From Janibacter terrae NBRC 107853 (GTDB lineage Bacteria > Actinomycetota > Actinomycetes > Actinomycetales > Dermatophilaceae), in NCBI RefSeq assembly GCF_001591405.1, contig NZ_BCUV01000007.1:744001-808000 (forward strand): a DNA stretch of 64,000 bases, in the 5' to 3' direction. A program made the translations under genes and the position numbers. The notes below the pieces were generated by a model that did not search any database, was not told the origin of the DNA, and was given only the letters and a program-made list of their open reading frames with translations. Of the stretch, positions 47,278-55,898 are shown in pieces. Position 1 is the first letter of the stretch, and the number at the start of each line of letters is the position of its first letter.

Positions 47278-47757
47278 TCAGGGGCCGACCCTGCGGCGCG
47301 ACGGGCCGCCGAGCGCGGCCCAGACGGTCGTCTGCTTGTCGTCGCGCTGCACGCCCCACTCGTGGGCGATGCTGCGCACGATCCGCAGGCCGCGCCCGGA
47401 GGTAGCCCAGACCGCCCGGGCGGCGGGGACCGGCTCGGTGTCGGAGCCACCGTCGCTCACCTCGACCTCGACGTTGTCCCCGCGGGCCTTCCAGTGCACC
47501 CGCACGGTCCGGTCGGACAGGGGCGTCGCGTGACGCAGCGAGTTGGTCACGAGCTCGGTGACGACGAGCTCCGCCTCGCCGACGACGTGCTCGCCGACCC
47601 CGCGGGCGACGAGGTCGAGGGCGATCGCCTCGCGCACCTTGGTGACGGTCTGCAGCTCCCAGCGGGCGCGGATGGTGCGGGCCTGGCCGCGACCGATCTC
47701 GCCGCCGAAGGAGTCGAGCTTCGGCGCGTCGGTGCGGCGGTCGTGTGCCTCGGACAT
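47278..47757 (-). CDS. RsbW-like anti-sigma-factor-type ATP-binding protein
   Basis: 159 residues, single HATPase_c_2 domain. ELVVTELVTNSLRHATP is the N box, VEVSDGGSDTEP is the G1 box and SGRGLRIVRSIAHEWGV is the G2 box. Such short actinobacterial proteins act as serine kinase anti-sigma factors or small regulators. No partner sigma or anti-anti-sigma gene is adjacent. The start ATG at 47757 gives the usual length; upstream in-frame Met residues add an unlikely tail. It is convergent with the nuclease gene, one base apart. Confidence 0.88.
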   Translation of the reverse strand: MSEAHDRRTDAPKLDSFGGEIGRGQARTIRARWELQTVTKVREAIALDLVARGVGEHVVGEAELVVTELVTNSLRHATPLSDRTVRVHWKARGDNVEVEVSDGGSDTEPVPAARAVWATSGRGLRIVRSIAHEWGVQRDDKQTTVWAALGGPSRRRVGP

Positions 47758-47845
47758 GGTGTGCGGATTCCCTCGGTTGCGGTCGCTGGCCCCCGTCATT
47801 GTCCCCGCCCCGGCGGTGCGGCCCAACTCCCACCCCCTCACGGCC

Positions 47846-47851
47846 TACGCT
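47846..47851 (+). promoter_or_regulatory. -10 box of the DUF5926 gene
   Basis: TACGCT, 7 bases before ATG 47859. Confidence 0.45.
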
Positions 47852-47858
47852 GACCGCC

Positions 47859-48740
47859 ATGGGTAAGGCTTCACGACGCAAGAAGGACGCGCAGGGCAAG
47901 ACCAAGGTCGCCCCCGCGCCGTATGTCGCACGCCCCTTCGCGGGGCTGCCGGGCGAGCCGGACTGGGTGGCGGCGTACGAGATCCTGCCCGCCGCCACGG
48001 CGACGCTCCACCTCGACCCGGCGGCGGTGCCGGAGGGCTCGCCCGAGACGGTGACGCTCGCGACGGTGCTGCCGATGGCATGGCCGGCCCTGCGCCGCGA
48101 CACCGGCGAGATCCTCGTCGCGACCCAGGCCGGGTCCGCGAGTGGCGACCCGAGCCGCGACATGGCCCAGGCCCTGCTCACCGCCCTCGCCACCGAGCCG
48201 GGTGCCCCGGTCGCGCAGCTGCCGCGCACCACAGCCGAGACCCCGCGCCTGCAGGACCTCGTCGACACCTCCGCGCCCTTCGAGCTGACCGTGCACGAGG
48301 GCTTCAACTTCTGGGTCGAGGGCCAGGAGGTCTCCGGCGAGGCGGCGGCCTCCCTCGAGCGCGCCAACGAGTCGGTCGTCCCGAGCACCCCCGTCGCCGG
48401 TACCCCGAGCACGTACTGGTGCCGCATCGGCGAGCGCACGTACATCCGCCACGTGCTCGCCGACGACGAGGAGACCGCGACGACCGCCCTCGCCCGCCTC
48501 CACGCGAAGGGGGAGGCCCACCTCGACGAGGAGCGTCGCCTCCTCGGTGCCTTCCGCGCCGGTGGCCTCATCGTCCCCGTCTGGGAGGTCGCCCCCGACT
48601 CCGAGCCGGCCGAGCACGAGGGTGCCGTGGCCGACTTCGCCGCGCGCTACGCGACGGCTGCCGCATCCACCGACGAGCTCACCGCCGAGGAGCGTCGGGC
48701 CCGGTCCGGCCTGATCTCGCGCCAGGTGACGCTGCGCTGA
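47859..48740 (+). CDS. DUF5926 family protein
   Basis: 293 residues. The N-terminus MGKASRRKKDAQGKTKVAPAPYVARPFAGLPGEPDWVAAYEILPAATA is the characteristic opening of this actinobacterial family: a basic tail followed by RPFxGLPxExDWVAxxEILPAAT. The middle has FELTVHEGFNFWVEG and WCRIGERTYIRHVLADDEE. Function unknown; the basic N-terminus suggests RNA or ribosome contact. It starts without a ribosome binding site and is followed 2 bases later by a glycosyltransferase gene. Confidence 0.85.
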   Translation: MGKASRRKKDAQGKTKVAPAPYVARPFAGLPGEPDWVAAYEILPAATATLHLDPAAVPEGSPETVTLATVLPMAWPALRRDTGEILVATQAGSASGDPSRDMAQALLTALATEPGAPVAQLPRTTAETPRLQDLVDTSAPFELTVHEGFNFWVEGQEVSGEAAASLERANESVVPSTPVAGTPSTYWCRIGERTYIRHVLADDEETATTALARLHAKGEAHLDEERRLLGAFRAGGLIVPVWEVAPDSEPAEHEGAVADFAARYATAAASTDELTAEERRARSGLISRQVTLR

Positions 48741-48742
48741 CC

Positions 48743-49444
48743 ATGGGTGCGCGGGTGGCCGCGATCGTGCCGGCCAAGGACGAGGCGGACCTCGTCGCGT
48801 CGACGGTCACGGCACTCCTCGGCCTCGACGACGTCGCCCTCGTCGTCGTCGTCGACGACGGCTCCACCGACGCGACGGCCGCCAACGCCGCCGATGCCGG
48901 TGCGCTCGTCGCGCGGCACCCCGCCAACCAGGGCAAGGCCGCCGCGCTCGAGACGGGCGTGGCGAGGCTCGCCGCCGAGGAGGAGCGCACCGGCACCGGT
49001 CCGCACGTGCTGCTCTTCGCCGACGCCGACCTGGGCCCCTCCGCGGCCAACCTCGAGCCGCTGCTCGTGCCGGTCCTCGCGGGGACGGCCGACCTCGCCG
49101 TCGCCAACATCCCGCGCAGCGCCTCCTCGCTCGGCGCCGGGCGGGTCGTGCGGCTCGCCCGTGCGCAGATCGAGGCGATGACGGGACGCACGATCGAGCA
49201 GCCGCTCAACGGCATGCGCGCGCTGACCCGGGAGACCTTCGCGGACGCGACGCCGCTCGCCACGGGCTGGGGCGTGGAGGCGGCGATGCTCGTCGACGTG
49301 CTGCGCGCCGGGCGCCGGGTCGTCGAGGTGCCCGTCGAGCTGACCCACCGCCGCACGGGCAACGACATCAAGGGGCGCGTGCACCGGGCCATGCAGCTGC
49401 GCGATGTCTCGGGCGCGCTGCTCGCCCGGCGCTTCCTGTCGTGA
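48743..49444 (+). CDS. GT2-family glycosyltransferase (DPM1-like, soluble)
   Basis: 233 residues. VAAIVPAKDEADLVASTVTALLGLDDVALVVVVDDGSTDAT is the GT-A nucleotide-binding start, and HVLLFADADLGPS holds the DxD motif (DAD). There is no membrane helix, so it is of the short type that may use polyprenyl phosphate as acceptor. RTIEQPLNGMRAL matches the acceptor region. Its stop overlaps the GTG of a polytopic GT-C protein, so it may make the lipid-linked sugar used by that enzyme; this is inference. Confidence 0.85.
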   Translation: MGARVAAIVPAKDEADLVASTVTALLGLDDVALVVVVDDGSTDATAANAADAGALVARHPANQGKAAALETGVARLAAEEERTGTGPHVLLFADADLGPSAANLEPLLVPVLAGTADLAVANIPRSASSLGAGRVVRLARAQIEAMTGRTIEQPLNGMRALTRETFADATPLATGWGVEAAMLVDVLRAGRRVVEVPVELTHRRTGNDIKGRVHRAMQLRDVSGALLARRFLS

Positions 49445-50880
49445 CGCGGGCCCGCACCGACCGCGACCCGCTCGGCGTGGGTCTGCTGGTCGCCGGCATC
49501 GGCCTGCTCCTGCTCGTCGGCGCGAGCGGGGAGTCGCTCGCGCTCCCACCGCTCGGCCCGCCCGGCTGGGCCTCGCCGGACCTGCCGTGGCAGCTCGGTG
49601 GCTGGACCGTCGTCGCCCTGCAGACGACCGGCTACCTGCTCGGTGCCGCGTCGCTGTGGCGGTACGTGCGGCGGCCGAGCCCCCTTCGCCTGCGGTGGTG
49701 GCACCTGGCGCTGCTCGCTGCGCTCGTCCTGCTCACGGCCCCCTTCGGCACGGCGGACCACACGAACTACGCCGCCTACGGGCGGATCCTCGTCGAGGGC
49801 GGCGACCCCTGGTCGGTCGTCCCGGCGAGCTGGCAGGACGGCCTCGACCCGGTCGTGAGCCTGGTCCAGGCCCCGTGGCGGGAGGCCCCGAGCGTCTACG
49901 GGCCGCTCGCGGTGTGGCTCATGGGTCTCGCGGGCCGGCTCGGCGGCGACACCGCCCGGCAGGTCGTCCAGGTCTGGCAGGTCCTCGTCGTGGCCGCGTG
50001 GCTCGGCACCCGCGAGCTGCTCGTGCGCCTGGGCACCGACCGCGCGACCGTCGACCGCTGGTGGACGACCAATGTCCTGGTCCTCGGCGCGGGCGTGCTC
50101 GGCGCGCACGTCGACGTCCTCGCGGTCGTCGCGATGGCCGCCGCGCTGGGCCTCGGCCTGGCCCGCAGGCCCCTCCTCGCGGGGCTGGCCGTCGGACTCG
50201 CCGCGAGCACCAAGCTGACCGCCGGCGTGGTCGGCATCGCCCTGCTGTGGGCGATCCTCGCCCGGGACACCGGCCCCGCGCGGCTCCGCCCGGCCCTCGC
50301 GCTCGTCGGCGGCGCGCTCCTCGTGCTCGTCCCCACGCACCTGGCCGTCGGCACCCACGCGATCTCCCGGGTCGTCGGCGCCGGCGGCGGGATCTCGTAC
50401 GCGATGCCCTGGCGCGCGGTCTACACGGCGCTCGACGTCGTGCTCGGCGAGGGGAGCGCCCGCTCGGTGACGACCTGGCTGGCCGCGATCGGGTGCGTCC
50501 TGCTCGCGGTCGCGCTGTGGCACATCACTGCCGGGCTCACCGACGTGGTCGCGGTGCGGGTGCTCTTCGTGCTGTCGACGGCCTACGCGCTCGGCGCCGG
50601 GTACGTGCTGCCCTGGTACGAGCTGCCGCAGTGGCTCGCGACGGCCGTGCTCGTCGGGCTGCTCGGGCGGGAGGGCTGGGAGCGGTTCCGGCCCCTGCTG
50701 CTGGTGCTCCTCGCCCGCTCGAGCGTCCTCGCGCTCGCCTACGTCCCCGGCCGGGTGCGCCTGCCCGAGGACATCGAGACGGTGACGCTGGGCTTCCGCT
50801 TCGTCGCCTCACCGCTCGCGACGCTCACGGTCTGGGTCGTCATAGCCGTGATGTGGCGCCGGTCCACCGGATCGAGGTGA
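49441..50880 (+). CDS. Polytopic GT-C mannosyltransferase-like protein (MptA/MptB type)
   Basis: 479 residues with about 12 hydrophobic segments. The first large loop FGTADHTNYAAYGRILVEGGDPWSVVPASW has the acidic catalytic-type residues and the GGDPW motif of actinobacterial alpha-mannosyltransferases that use polyprenyl-phosphate-mannose. SVYGPLAVWLMGL and a C-terminal YVLPWYELPQW also fit. It likely extends lipomannan or a related glycan outside the membrane. It starts in a GTGA overlap with the GT2 gene. Its last codons form part of a hairpin. Confidence 0.82.
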   Translation: MTRARTDRDPLGVGLLVAGIGLLLLVGASGESLALPPLGPPGWASPDLPWQLGGWTVVALQTTGYLLGAASLWRYVRRPSPLRLRWWHLALLAALVLLTAPFGTADHTNYAAYGRILVEGGDPWSVVPASWQDGLDPVVSLVQAPWREAPSVYGPLAVWLMGLAGRLGGDTARQVVQVWQVLVVAAWLGTRELLVRLGTDRATVDRWWTTNVLVLGAGVLGAHVDVLAVVAMAAALGLGLARRPLLAGLAVGLAASTKLTAGVVGIALLWAILARDTGPARLRPALALVGGALLVLVPTHLAVGTHAISRVVGAGGGISYAMPWRAVYTALDVVLGEGSARSVTTWLAAIGCVLLAVALWHITAGLTDVVAVRVLFVLSTAYALGAGYVLPWYELPQWLATAVLVGLLGREGWERFRPLLLVLLARSSVLALAYVPGRVRLPEDIETVTLGFRFVASPLATLTVWVVIAVMWRRSTGSR

Positions 50881-50911
50881 TCCCGACCGACTGTCCGGTC
50901 GGGGACACCTC
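50874..50911. terminator. Hairpin after the GT-C gene (copy 1 of GGTGATCCCGACCG family)
   Basis: Arms GAGGTG..CCCGACCG and CGGTCGGG..CACCTC around a 6-base loop, with two unpaired positions in each arm. It starts within the GT-C stop region. The near-identical copy is at 51966-51999. Confidence 0.75.
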
Positions 50912-50947
50912 GAACCACGGTGCGGGTCCAGATCGATGGTCAAGCAA

Positions 50948-50977
50948 TGGTCAAGAATCCACCAGTGGATCTACACT
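50948..50977 (+). promoter_or_regulatory. Possible promoter of the zinc-ribbon gene
   Basis: TGGTCA (50948-50953), 18-base spacer, TACACT (50972-50977). ATGGTCAAG occurs twice just here (from 50937 and from 50947), a direct repeat that could bind a regulator. The ATG is 36 bases downstream with AGGGGGAG before it. Confidence 0.45.
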
Positions 50978-51013
50978 CGGCTCCTGAGCGGTGGGGACCT
51001 GAGGGGGAGCGAC

Positions 51014-51949
51014 ATGGAGTGCGCGGGGTGCGGGGCGACGAGCGAGGGGACCTTCTGCTCGCGGTGCGGGGCGCGGATGCCCGCTGCGGGTGAGGACGGC
51101 GCGGACCGGTTTTGGGCCGAGGACGAGCCGACCCGGGCCCAACTGCCGGCGGTCCCCGGGCCGTCGTGGGCGCAGGAGACGCCGCAGAGCTCGTGGGAGG
51201 ACTGGCTCGTCCAGCAGCCTACGACGCTTCCTCCGGCCGCGCCCCCGGCGGGCCGGACGTCGATGGCGCCCCCCGGTGGTGGCCGCCCCGGTGGCCCGGC
51301 GTGGGGGCTCATCGCCGCCGCGTGCCTCGCCGCCGTCGTCCTCCTCGGTGCCGGAGCCGGCGCCCTGTGGTTCGTCGCCTCGCAGGACGACGACACGACC
51401 ACCGCCGGCTCGGCGACGACCGCCCCGACGACGGCGACGAGCACGCCGCCCACGACGACAGTGACGAGCACGCCGCCGCCCACGACGACCGTGACGACCA
51501 CGGCGTCCCCACCCCCGACGACCACGGTGACGACGACCGCCGCCCCACTGAGCGCCGCGGACCAGCTGAACGACCTGCGCGAGGAGTCCCTCGGCCGACT
51601 GGTCACCGACGGCGATTGGGGCGTCAGCCTCTCGGCGAAGCAGGACGGCACCCGTGACGACCGACAGCTGACGAGCAGCGGGTCGCACGTCTTCCGTCTG
51701 CCCGACATCCTCGAGCTGCACCAGGCCGTCGTGAGCACGTACCCGCTGGACGAGGTCTACCTACTCAAGGCGGAGGACCTCGGCAGCACGGTCGGCGCCG
51801 ACGACGACAAGATCTGGATGACCATCGTCGACCCCGGCTGGCTGACCTCGCGTGATGACGCCGAGATGTGGTGCGAGGCACAGTTCTCGTGGCTCAGCGG
51901 GGTCGAGCTCGACAACGCCTGCTACCCGCGCAGGCTCAGCACGCCCTGA
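51014..51949 (+). CDS. Zinc-ribbon membrane protein with Thr/Pro-rich stalk
   Basis: 311 residues. Order: zinc ribbon (MECAGCGATSEGTFCSRCGARM; CxxC..CxxC), acidic and Pro-rich cytoplasmic segment, one membrane helix (GLIAAACLAAVVLLGAGAGALWFVA, about residues 98-122), a Thr/Pro stalk of repeated TTTVT and TPPP units, and a C-terminal domain with two Cys (WCEAQF and NACYP). The layout resembles other actinobacterial cytoplasm-to-surface sensor or anchoring proteins. Function unknown. It is flanked on both sides by copies of the same hairpin. Confidence 0.75.
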   Translation: MECAGCGATSEGTFCSRCGARMPAAGEDGADRFWAEDEPTRAQLPAVPGPSWAQETPQSSWEDWLVQQPTTLPPAAPPAGRTSMAPPGGGRPGGPAWGLIAAACLAAVVLLGAGAGALWFVASQDDDTTTAGSATTAPTTATSTPPTTTVTSTPPPTTTVTTTASPPPTTTVTTTAAPLSAADQLNDLREESLGRLVTDGDWGVSLSAKQDGTRDDRQLTSSGSHVFRLPDILELHQAVVSTYPLDEVYLLKAEDLGSTVGADDDKIWMTIVDPGWLTSRDDAEMWCEAQFSWLSGVELDNACYPRRLSTP

Positions 51950-51965
51950 CTTCCCGCTCGGTCGA

Positions 51966-51999
51966 GGTGATCCCGACCGATCATCCGGTCGGGATCACC
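51966..51999. terminator. Hairpin after the zinc-ribbon gene (copy 2)
   Basis: Perfect 14-base arms GGTGATCCCGACCG and CGGTCGGGATCACC around ATCATC. It sits between convergent genes and ends inside the stop region of the minus-strand gene at 51995. Confidence 0.8.
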
Positions 52000-54166
52000 C
52001 CCAACCGCCGGTGCGGGTGGGGGCGCGCGTGGTGCCGGCCGCCCACAGCACGACGAGCGCGGGCGCGAGGACGAGCGCGGCAGCCGCCGGGATCGCGGTG
52101 CCGGAGTCGTTGAGCAGGAAGCCGACGGTCAGCGCCACGACGAGGGCCGTGAGGCCGACGCGCAGGCCGGCGTGGGCATCGAGCAGGGGTGACACGCGGC
52201 GGCCCAGGGCGCTGTCCGGGCGCGCGAGCACCCAGATCACCGCGACGAGCACGACCGGCACGAGCAGGGCGGCGCGCTCCGGGCCGAGCAGCAGGTCGAC
52301 GTTGGTCTCGAGCTTGCGCACGATGATCGCCCACGCGTCGCCGTCGAGGAGCGTGCCGAAGAACCGGCCGAGGTGCGTGCGCTGCTCCTCCGGCCGCAAC
52401 CAGTCGGCGCCGGCCATCGCGAGGAACCCGACCGCGGTCACCACGCCGATCCCGAGCACCCGGGCCCACGTGACGCGCACGCCCGCCACCGCGAGCACCA
52501 GGTAGACCACGGAGGGGATGAGCGCGAGCGCCCCACCCCCGTCGGCCCCGAGCCAGGCGTCGACGAGGAAGGTCGCGCCGCCCAGCACGAGGACGACCCC
52601 GACCGCGGCCTGGCGCCGCCCCGCCGCGAGCAGCGGGCTGACGAGCGCCGTGACCAGCAGGAAGGCGGAGGCGACGAAGATGGCGAAGGGGACGTTGCCG
52701 AACCCGTGGAACCGCCCGCCGTCGAGCGGCAGCAGCCCCAGGACGGAGAGCATCGTCATCCGACCGCTGCCGAGCAGCAGGTCGCCGGCGAGGACCAGCC
52801 AGGTGAGGCCGGCGACGACCCCGACCGGCACGAGCGCTGGGGCGAAGGGAGAGTCCGGCGCTCTCCGCCGCCCGAGGACGAGCATCCCGAGCAGGGTGAG
52901 CGCGACGACCACGAGGTCGATGACCACCACCCGCGCGACGAACCCCGCGAAGGGCTCGTCCGTGGCGAACCACCGCGTCCGTGTCACGAGGTAGGTCGAG
53001 ACGGGCAGGGCCATCGCGGCCAGCCCCACGACCCCGGTGACCGCGGTGACGACCGGCCGGGCGCGCGGTGCGAACCGCCACGCCACCGCGGCCGCGACGA
53101 GCAGGAGCGCCAGCCCGACCCCGAAGCCCCGGAAGAAGGGCGGGATCACCCGGTCCGCCTCGCGGAGCTGGGTGTCGTCGTCGACGAGCCGGGCGCGGCG
53201 CTCGGCGAAGGACCCCGTGTCGCCGACCGGCACGAGCTCGCGACCGGCGATGCCGTCAGGGGGTGTGATCCCGGCGATCGCGACCGCCGTGTGCGTCACG
53301 TCAGCCACCTGCGCCATCTCGTCCCGGGTCGTCGAGTCGGAGTGCAGCCACCCGGGCTCGGTGCCGCCGCCACCCATGGCGAGGACCCGCAGGCCGGGCT
53401 GGCCGCCGTCGTCGGAGAGGCCGGCGAGCAGCACCACGGTGTCCGGGTGCGCGGTCGTCAGGACGTCGCGGACGGTCTCGTCGACCGCCGTCACCTGGTC
53501 GGCGCGCACCTTCGAGGCTCCTTCGTCCCTCCTCAGGTCACGGGGGGCGGCGGGGACGGTGACCGCCGGCGCGCCGACGAGCGTGATCGCGCAGGTCTCG
53601 TGGACGCCGGGCTCACCGTGCGGGATGACGCCCTCGAGGTCCGGCATCGCGAGGACCGCGCCGTCGCCCGAGCCGGCGATGCACCCGCCGGCGTCGGCAA
53701 CGGCCTGGCCGAGGACCCCGATCCGGGCGTCGAAGCCCTGTGCCGCGACGCCCTGCGACAGGCCGCGCCAGAATTCGCGGTCCATGTCGACCGCGACCAG
53801 CTCGGGGCCGGACCCTGGGCCGGGCAGGCTCGGCAGCGGCGAGCAGCGCGGCAGCGCACGCGGGTGAGCGCGCAGCTGTCCCCGCGTCACATCACGCGGC
53901 TCGGCGGCGCGGGTGCCCGCCGACAGACCGAGCCAGCCGTCGCTCGGGCACGAGGTGAAGTACGTCGAGCGGACGTTGACGTTGGTGACCGCCGCGTCGC
54001 CGGCGAAGGAGTGGATGGCTGGGGCCCCCTTCGTCGTGATGTCGCTCCACGAGAGGCCGGGCGCGCCGATGACGACGACGTCGCGGGGAGCGTCCGCGGC
54101 CTGCGCCGGCGTCGCAGCGCCGAGCAGCACGAGGCCGGCGAGGACGAGCAGGGCGAGGCGGAGCAT
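51995..54166 (-). CDS. Large polytopic protein with extracytoplasmic phosphatase-like domain
   Basis: 723 residues. A signal peptide (MLRLALLVLAGLVLLGAATPAQAA) precedes an exported domain of about 350 residues: RDVVVIGAPGLSWSDITTKGAPAIHSFAGDAAVTNVNVR looks like the metal-binding start of the alkaline-phosphatase/phosphoglycerate-mutase fold, and DTVVLLAGLSDDG and MGGGGTEPGWLHSDSTT could supply further ligands. The C-terminal half has about ten membrane helices. I do not recognise a named family. The start ATG at 54166 opens the signal peptide; the open frame upstream on this strand is a shadow of the convergent GT87 gene. A 20-base palindrome lies 21 bases upstream. Confidence 0.75.
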   Translation of the reverse strand: MLRLALLVLAGLVLLGAATPAQAADAPRDVVVIGAPGLSWSDITTKGAPAIHSFAGDAAVTNVNVRSTYFTSCPSDGWLGLSAGTRAAEPRDVTRGQLRAHPRALPRCSPLPSLPGPGSGPELVAVDMDREFWRGLSQGVAAQGFDARIGVLGQAVADAGGCIAGSGDGAVLAMPDLEGVIPHGEPGVHETCAITLVGAPAVTVPAAPRDLRRDEGASKVRADQVTAVDETVRDVLTTAHPDTVVLLAGLSDDGGQPGLRVLAMGGGGTEPGWLHSDSTTRDEMAQVADVTHTAVAIAGITPPDGIAGRELVPVGDTGSFAERRARLVDDDTQLREADRVIPPFFRGFGVGLALLLVAAAVAWRFAPRARPVVTAVTGVVGLAAMALPVSTYLVTRTRWFATDEPFAGFVARVVVIDLVVVALTLLGMLVLGRRRAPDSPFAPALVPVGVVAGLTWLVLAGDLLLGSGRMTMLSVLGLLPLDGGRFHGFGNVPFAIFVASAFLLVTALVSPLLAAGRRQAAVGVVLVLGGATFLVDAWLGADGGGALALIPSVVYLVLAVAGVRVTWARVLGIGVVTAVGFLAMAGADWLRPEEQRTHLGRFFGTLLDGDAWAIIVRKLETNVDLLLGPERAALLVPVVLVAVIWVLARPDSALGRRVSPLLDAHAGLRVGLTALVVALTVGFLLNDSGTAIPAAAALVLAPALVVLWAAGTTRAPTRTGGWG

Positions 54167-54186
54167 GGACCCACCGTAGTGATGGG

Positions 54187-54206
54187 CCGACGCGGATCCG
54201 CGTCGG
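54187..54206. promoter_or_regulatory. Perfect 20-base palindrome in divergent gap
   Basis: CCGACGCGGATCCGCGTCGG is fully self-complementary, in the 54-base gap between the polytopic gene (minus) and the GT87 gene (plus), 14 bases before the latter. Operator for a dimeric repressor acting both ways is likely. Confidence 0.65.
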
Positions 54207-54220
54207 ACACAATGGAGGCC

Positions 54221-55474
54221 ATGACCCGAGTGAGCCGCCCGCACCTGCTGCTCGGGGTGGTGCTCTTCGTTCTGGTCGCGGCCTGGCCGGTCGCGAAGTT
54301 CCTCTTCCTCTTCCCGCAGGACCAGTGGCAGGTCGACGTGCAGGTCTACCGCGAGGGCGGCCTGTCGGTGCTCCAGGGGCGCCCGATCTACGCGCAGATG
54401 ACGCAGCCACCGCAGCTGCTCCCCTTCACCTACCCGCCGATCGCGGCCTTCCTGTCGGTGCCCCTCGCGCTCGTCCCCTTCCCCGTCGCGGCGTGGGGGT
54501 GGACGATCACCCAGCTCCTCGCGAACGTCGCGATCACGTGGATCGCCTGGTACCGGCTCCGCGAGCGCGTGGGCCGGTGGGCGCCCGTGCTCGTCGGCGT
54601 CGTCGCTGCCGGGTTCCTGTGGACGCAGCCGGTCGGCGACGGGATCCGCTTCGCGCAGGTCAACGCCTTCCTCGTGCTGATGATCCTGCTCGACCTGCAG
54701 CGGCCGCGGCACCGCTGGCTGATGCAGGTCCCGCCGGGGATGCTCGTCGGGATGGCCATGGCCATCAAGCTCACGCCGGGCGTCTTCGTCATCCACTACC
54801 TCCTCAACAGGCGGTGGCGCGAGGCCGGGTGGGCGATCGGGACGGCGACCTTCGTCTCGGTCGCGGCGTGGCTCGTGCTGCCGCAGGCCTCCTTCGCCTT
54901 CTGGGGCGGCGCGCTCTCCGACCCGACCCGTCTGGGACCCAACGACGGCTCGGCCAACCAGGCCTTCCGCGCGACGCTCCTGCGGCGCGGCCTCGAGGGC
55001 ACCGAGCTCACCCTCGCGTGGGCACCGTGGCTGCTCGTCATGGGCGCGCTCGTCTTCTGGGTCGGCCACCGCGCGTACCGGCAGGGTGACTGGGTGGCCG
55101 AGGCCGCGGCGATCGGGCTCGCCGGGTTCCTCCTCTCGCCCGTCTCCTGGGTGCACCACCTGCACTGGATCATGGTCATCGTCCCGGCGATCCTCGGCGT
55201 CTCAGTGCTGCGGGCCTGCCCGGACGTGCGACGGGTCGCGGCCGCGGCCGTCGTCGTCGCGTGGTTCGTCTGCACGATGCCGTTCTGGGGGGTGCTCTGG
55301 AAGCGCGAAGGGCGCTCCCCCGCCTGGGTCGGCGACCTCCTCGTCGAGGGCAATGTCATCGGCAGCGTCGTCGTCCTCGCCCTCCTCGGCTGGGCGGTGC
55401 TGCGCACCGACCGCGAGCGCGCCCACGAGACGCCGGTCGACGGGCCCGACCCAGCCCCTAGGGTGACCGCATGA
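54221..55474 (+). CDS. GT87-family (DUF2029) mannosyltransferase-like membrane protein
   Basis: 417 residues with about 11 hydrophobic segments. The first extracytoplasmic loop DQWQVDVQVYREGGLSVLQGRPIY (acidic catalytic residue) and FTYPPIAAFLSVPLALVP are those of actinobacterial alpha-mannosyltransferases of family GT87 (DUF2029). MAIKLTPGVFVIHYLL and a HHLHW motif in LSPVSWVHHLHWIMVI complete the pattern. It should use polyprenyl-phosphate-mannose to build lipomannan-like glycans. An ATG at 54212 is also in frame. The stop overlaps the ATG of the DUF4446 gene. Confidence 0.88.
   Translation: MTRVSRPHLLLGVVLFVLVAAWPVAKFLFLFPQDQWQVDVQVYREGGLSVLQGRPIYAQMTQPPQLLPFTYPPIAAFLSVPLALVPFPVAAWGWTITQLLANVAITWIAWYRLRERVGRWAPVLVGVVAAGFLWTQPVGDGIRFAQVNAFLVLMILLDLQRPRHRWLMQVPPGMLVGMAMAIKLTPGVFVIHYLLNRRWREAGWAIGTATFVSVAAWLVLPQASFAFWGGALSDPTRLGPNDGSANQAFRATLLRRGLEGTELTLAWAPWLLVMGALVFWVGHRAYRQGDWVAEAAAIGLAGFLLSPVSWVHHLHWIMVIVPAILGVSVLRACPDVRRVAAAAVVVAWFVCTMPFWGVLWKREGRSPAWVGDLLVEGNVIGSVVVLALLGWAVLRTDRERAHETPVDGPDPAPRVTA
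55459..55464 (+). promoter_or_regulatory. -10 box of the DUF4446 gene
   Basis: TAGGGT, 6 bases before ATG 55471, inside the end of the GT87 gene. Confidence 0.4.
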
Positions 55475-55878
55475 GTGCCGTCGAGATCGCGCTGCTGGGC
55501 GGGCTCGCGCTCGCCCTGCTGTGCGTCGTCGTGCTCCTCGCCGGGGTGCGCCGCCTCACCGAACGGGTCGGGGTGCTCGAGCAGCGCGCGCCCGTCGGCG
55601 ACGGTGACCTCGTCGCCCTTCGTCACGAGCTCGCCCAGGCGCTGCGGCACGTGGCCGTCGTGCGCTACGACGCCTTCGGCGACATGGGCGGGCGGCTGAG
55701 CTTCTCCGCCGCGGTCGTCGACGACACCGGCGACGGCTTCGTCCTCAGCAGCATCCACGGCCGCGGGGAGTCCCGCACCTACGCCAAGGGCGTCGTCGGC
55801 GGCGACGCCGACGCCACCCTCACCCCCGAGGAGCGTCAGGCGCTCGCGGCGGCCCGCACCGGGTCTCCGGACGCCTGA
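55471..55878 (+). CDS. DUF4446 family protein
   Basis: 135 residues. One N-terminal membrane helix (VEIALLGGLALALLCVVVLLAG), a short coiled segment (RRLTERVGVLEQR), then the conserved AVVRYDAFGDMGGRLSFSAAVVDDTGDGFVLSSIHGRGESRTYAKGV block and LTPEERQAL. The family is near-universal in Gram-positive genomes but uncharacterised. ATG overlaps the GT87 stop. Prephenate dehydratase follows 20 bases later with its own ribosome binding site. Confidence 0.88.
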   Translation: MSAVEIALLGGLALALLCVVVLLAGVRRLTERVGVLEQRAPVGDGDLVALRHELAQALRHVAVVRYDAFGDMGGRLSFSAAVVDDTGDGFVLSSIHGRGESRTYAKGVVGGDADATLTPEERQALAAARTGSPDA

Positions 55879-55898
55879 CCCCGACCACTGGAGGAGAC

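Noticed and set aside
54167-55165. N-terminal extension of the large polytopic protein to 1056 residues
   Set aside because: The extension lies antisense to the GT87 gene and is low-complexity. The Met at 54166 opens a proper signal peptide just after a divergent-promoter palindrome.
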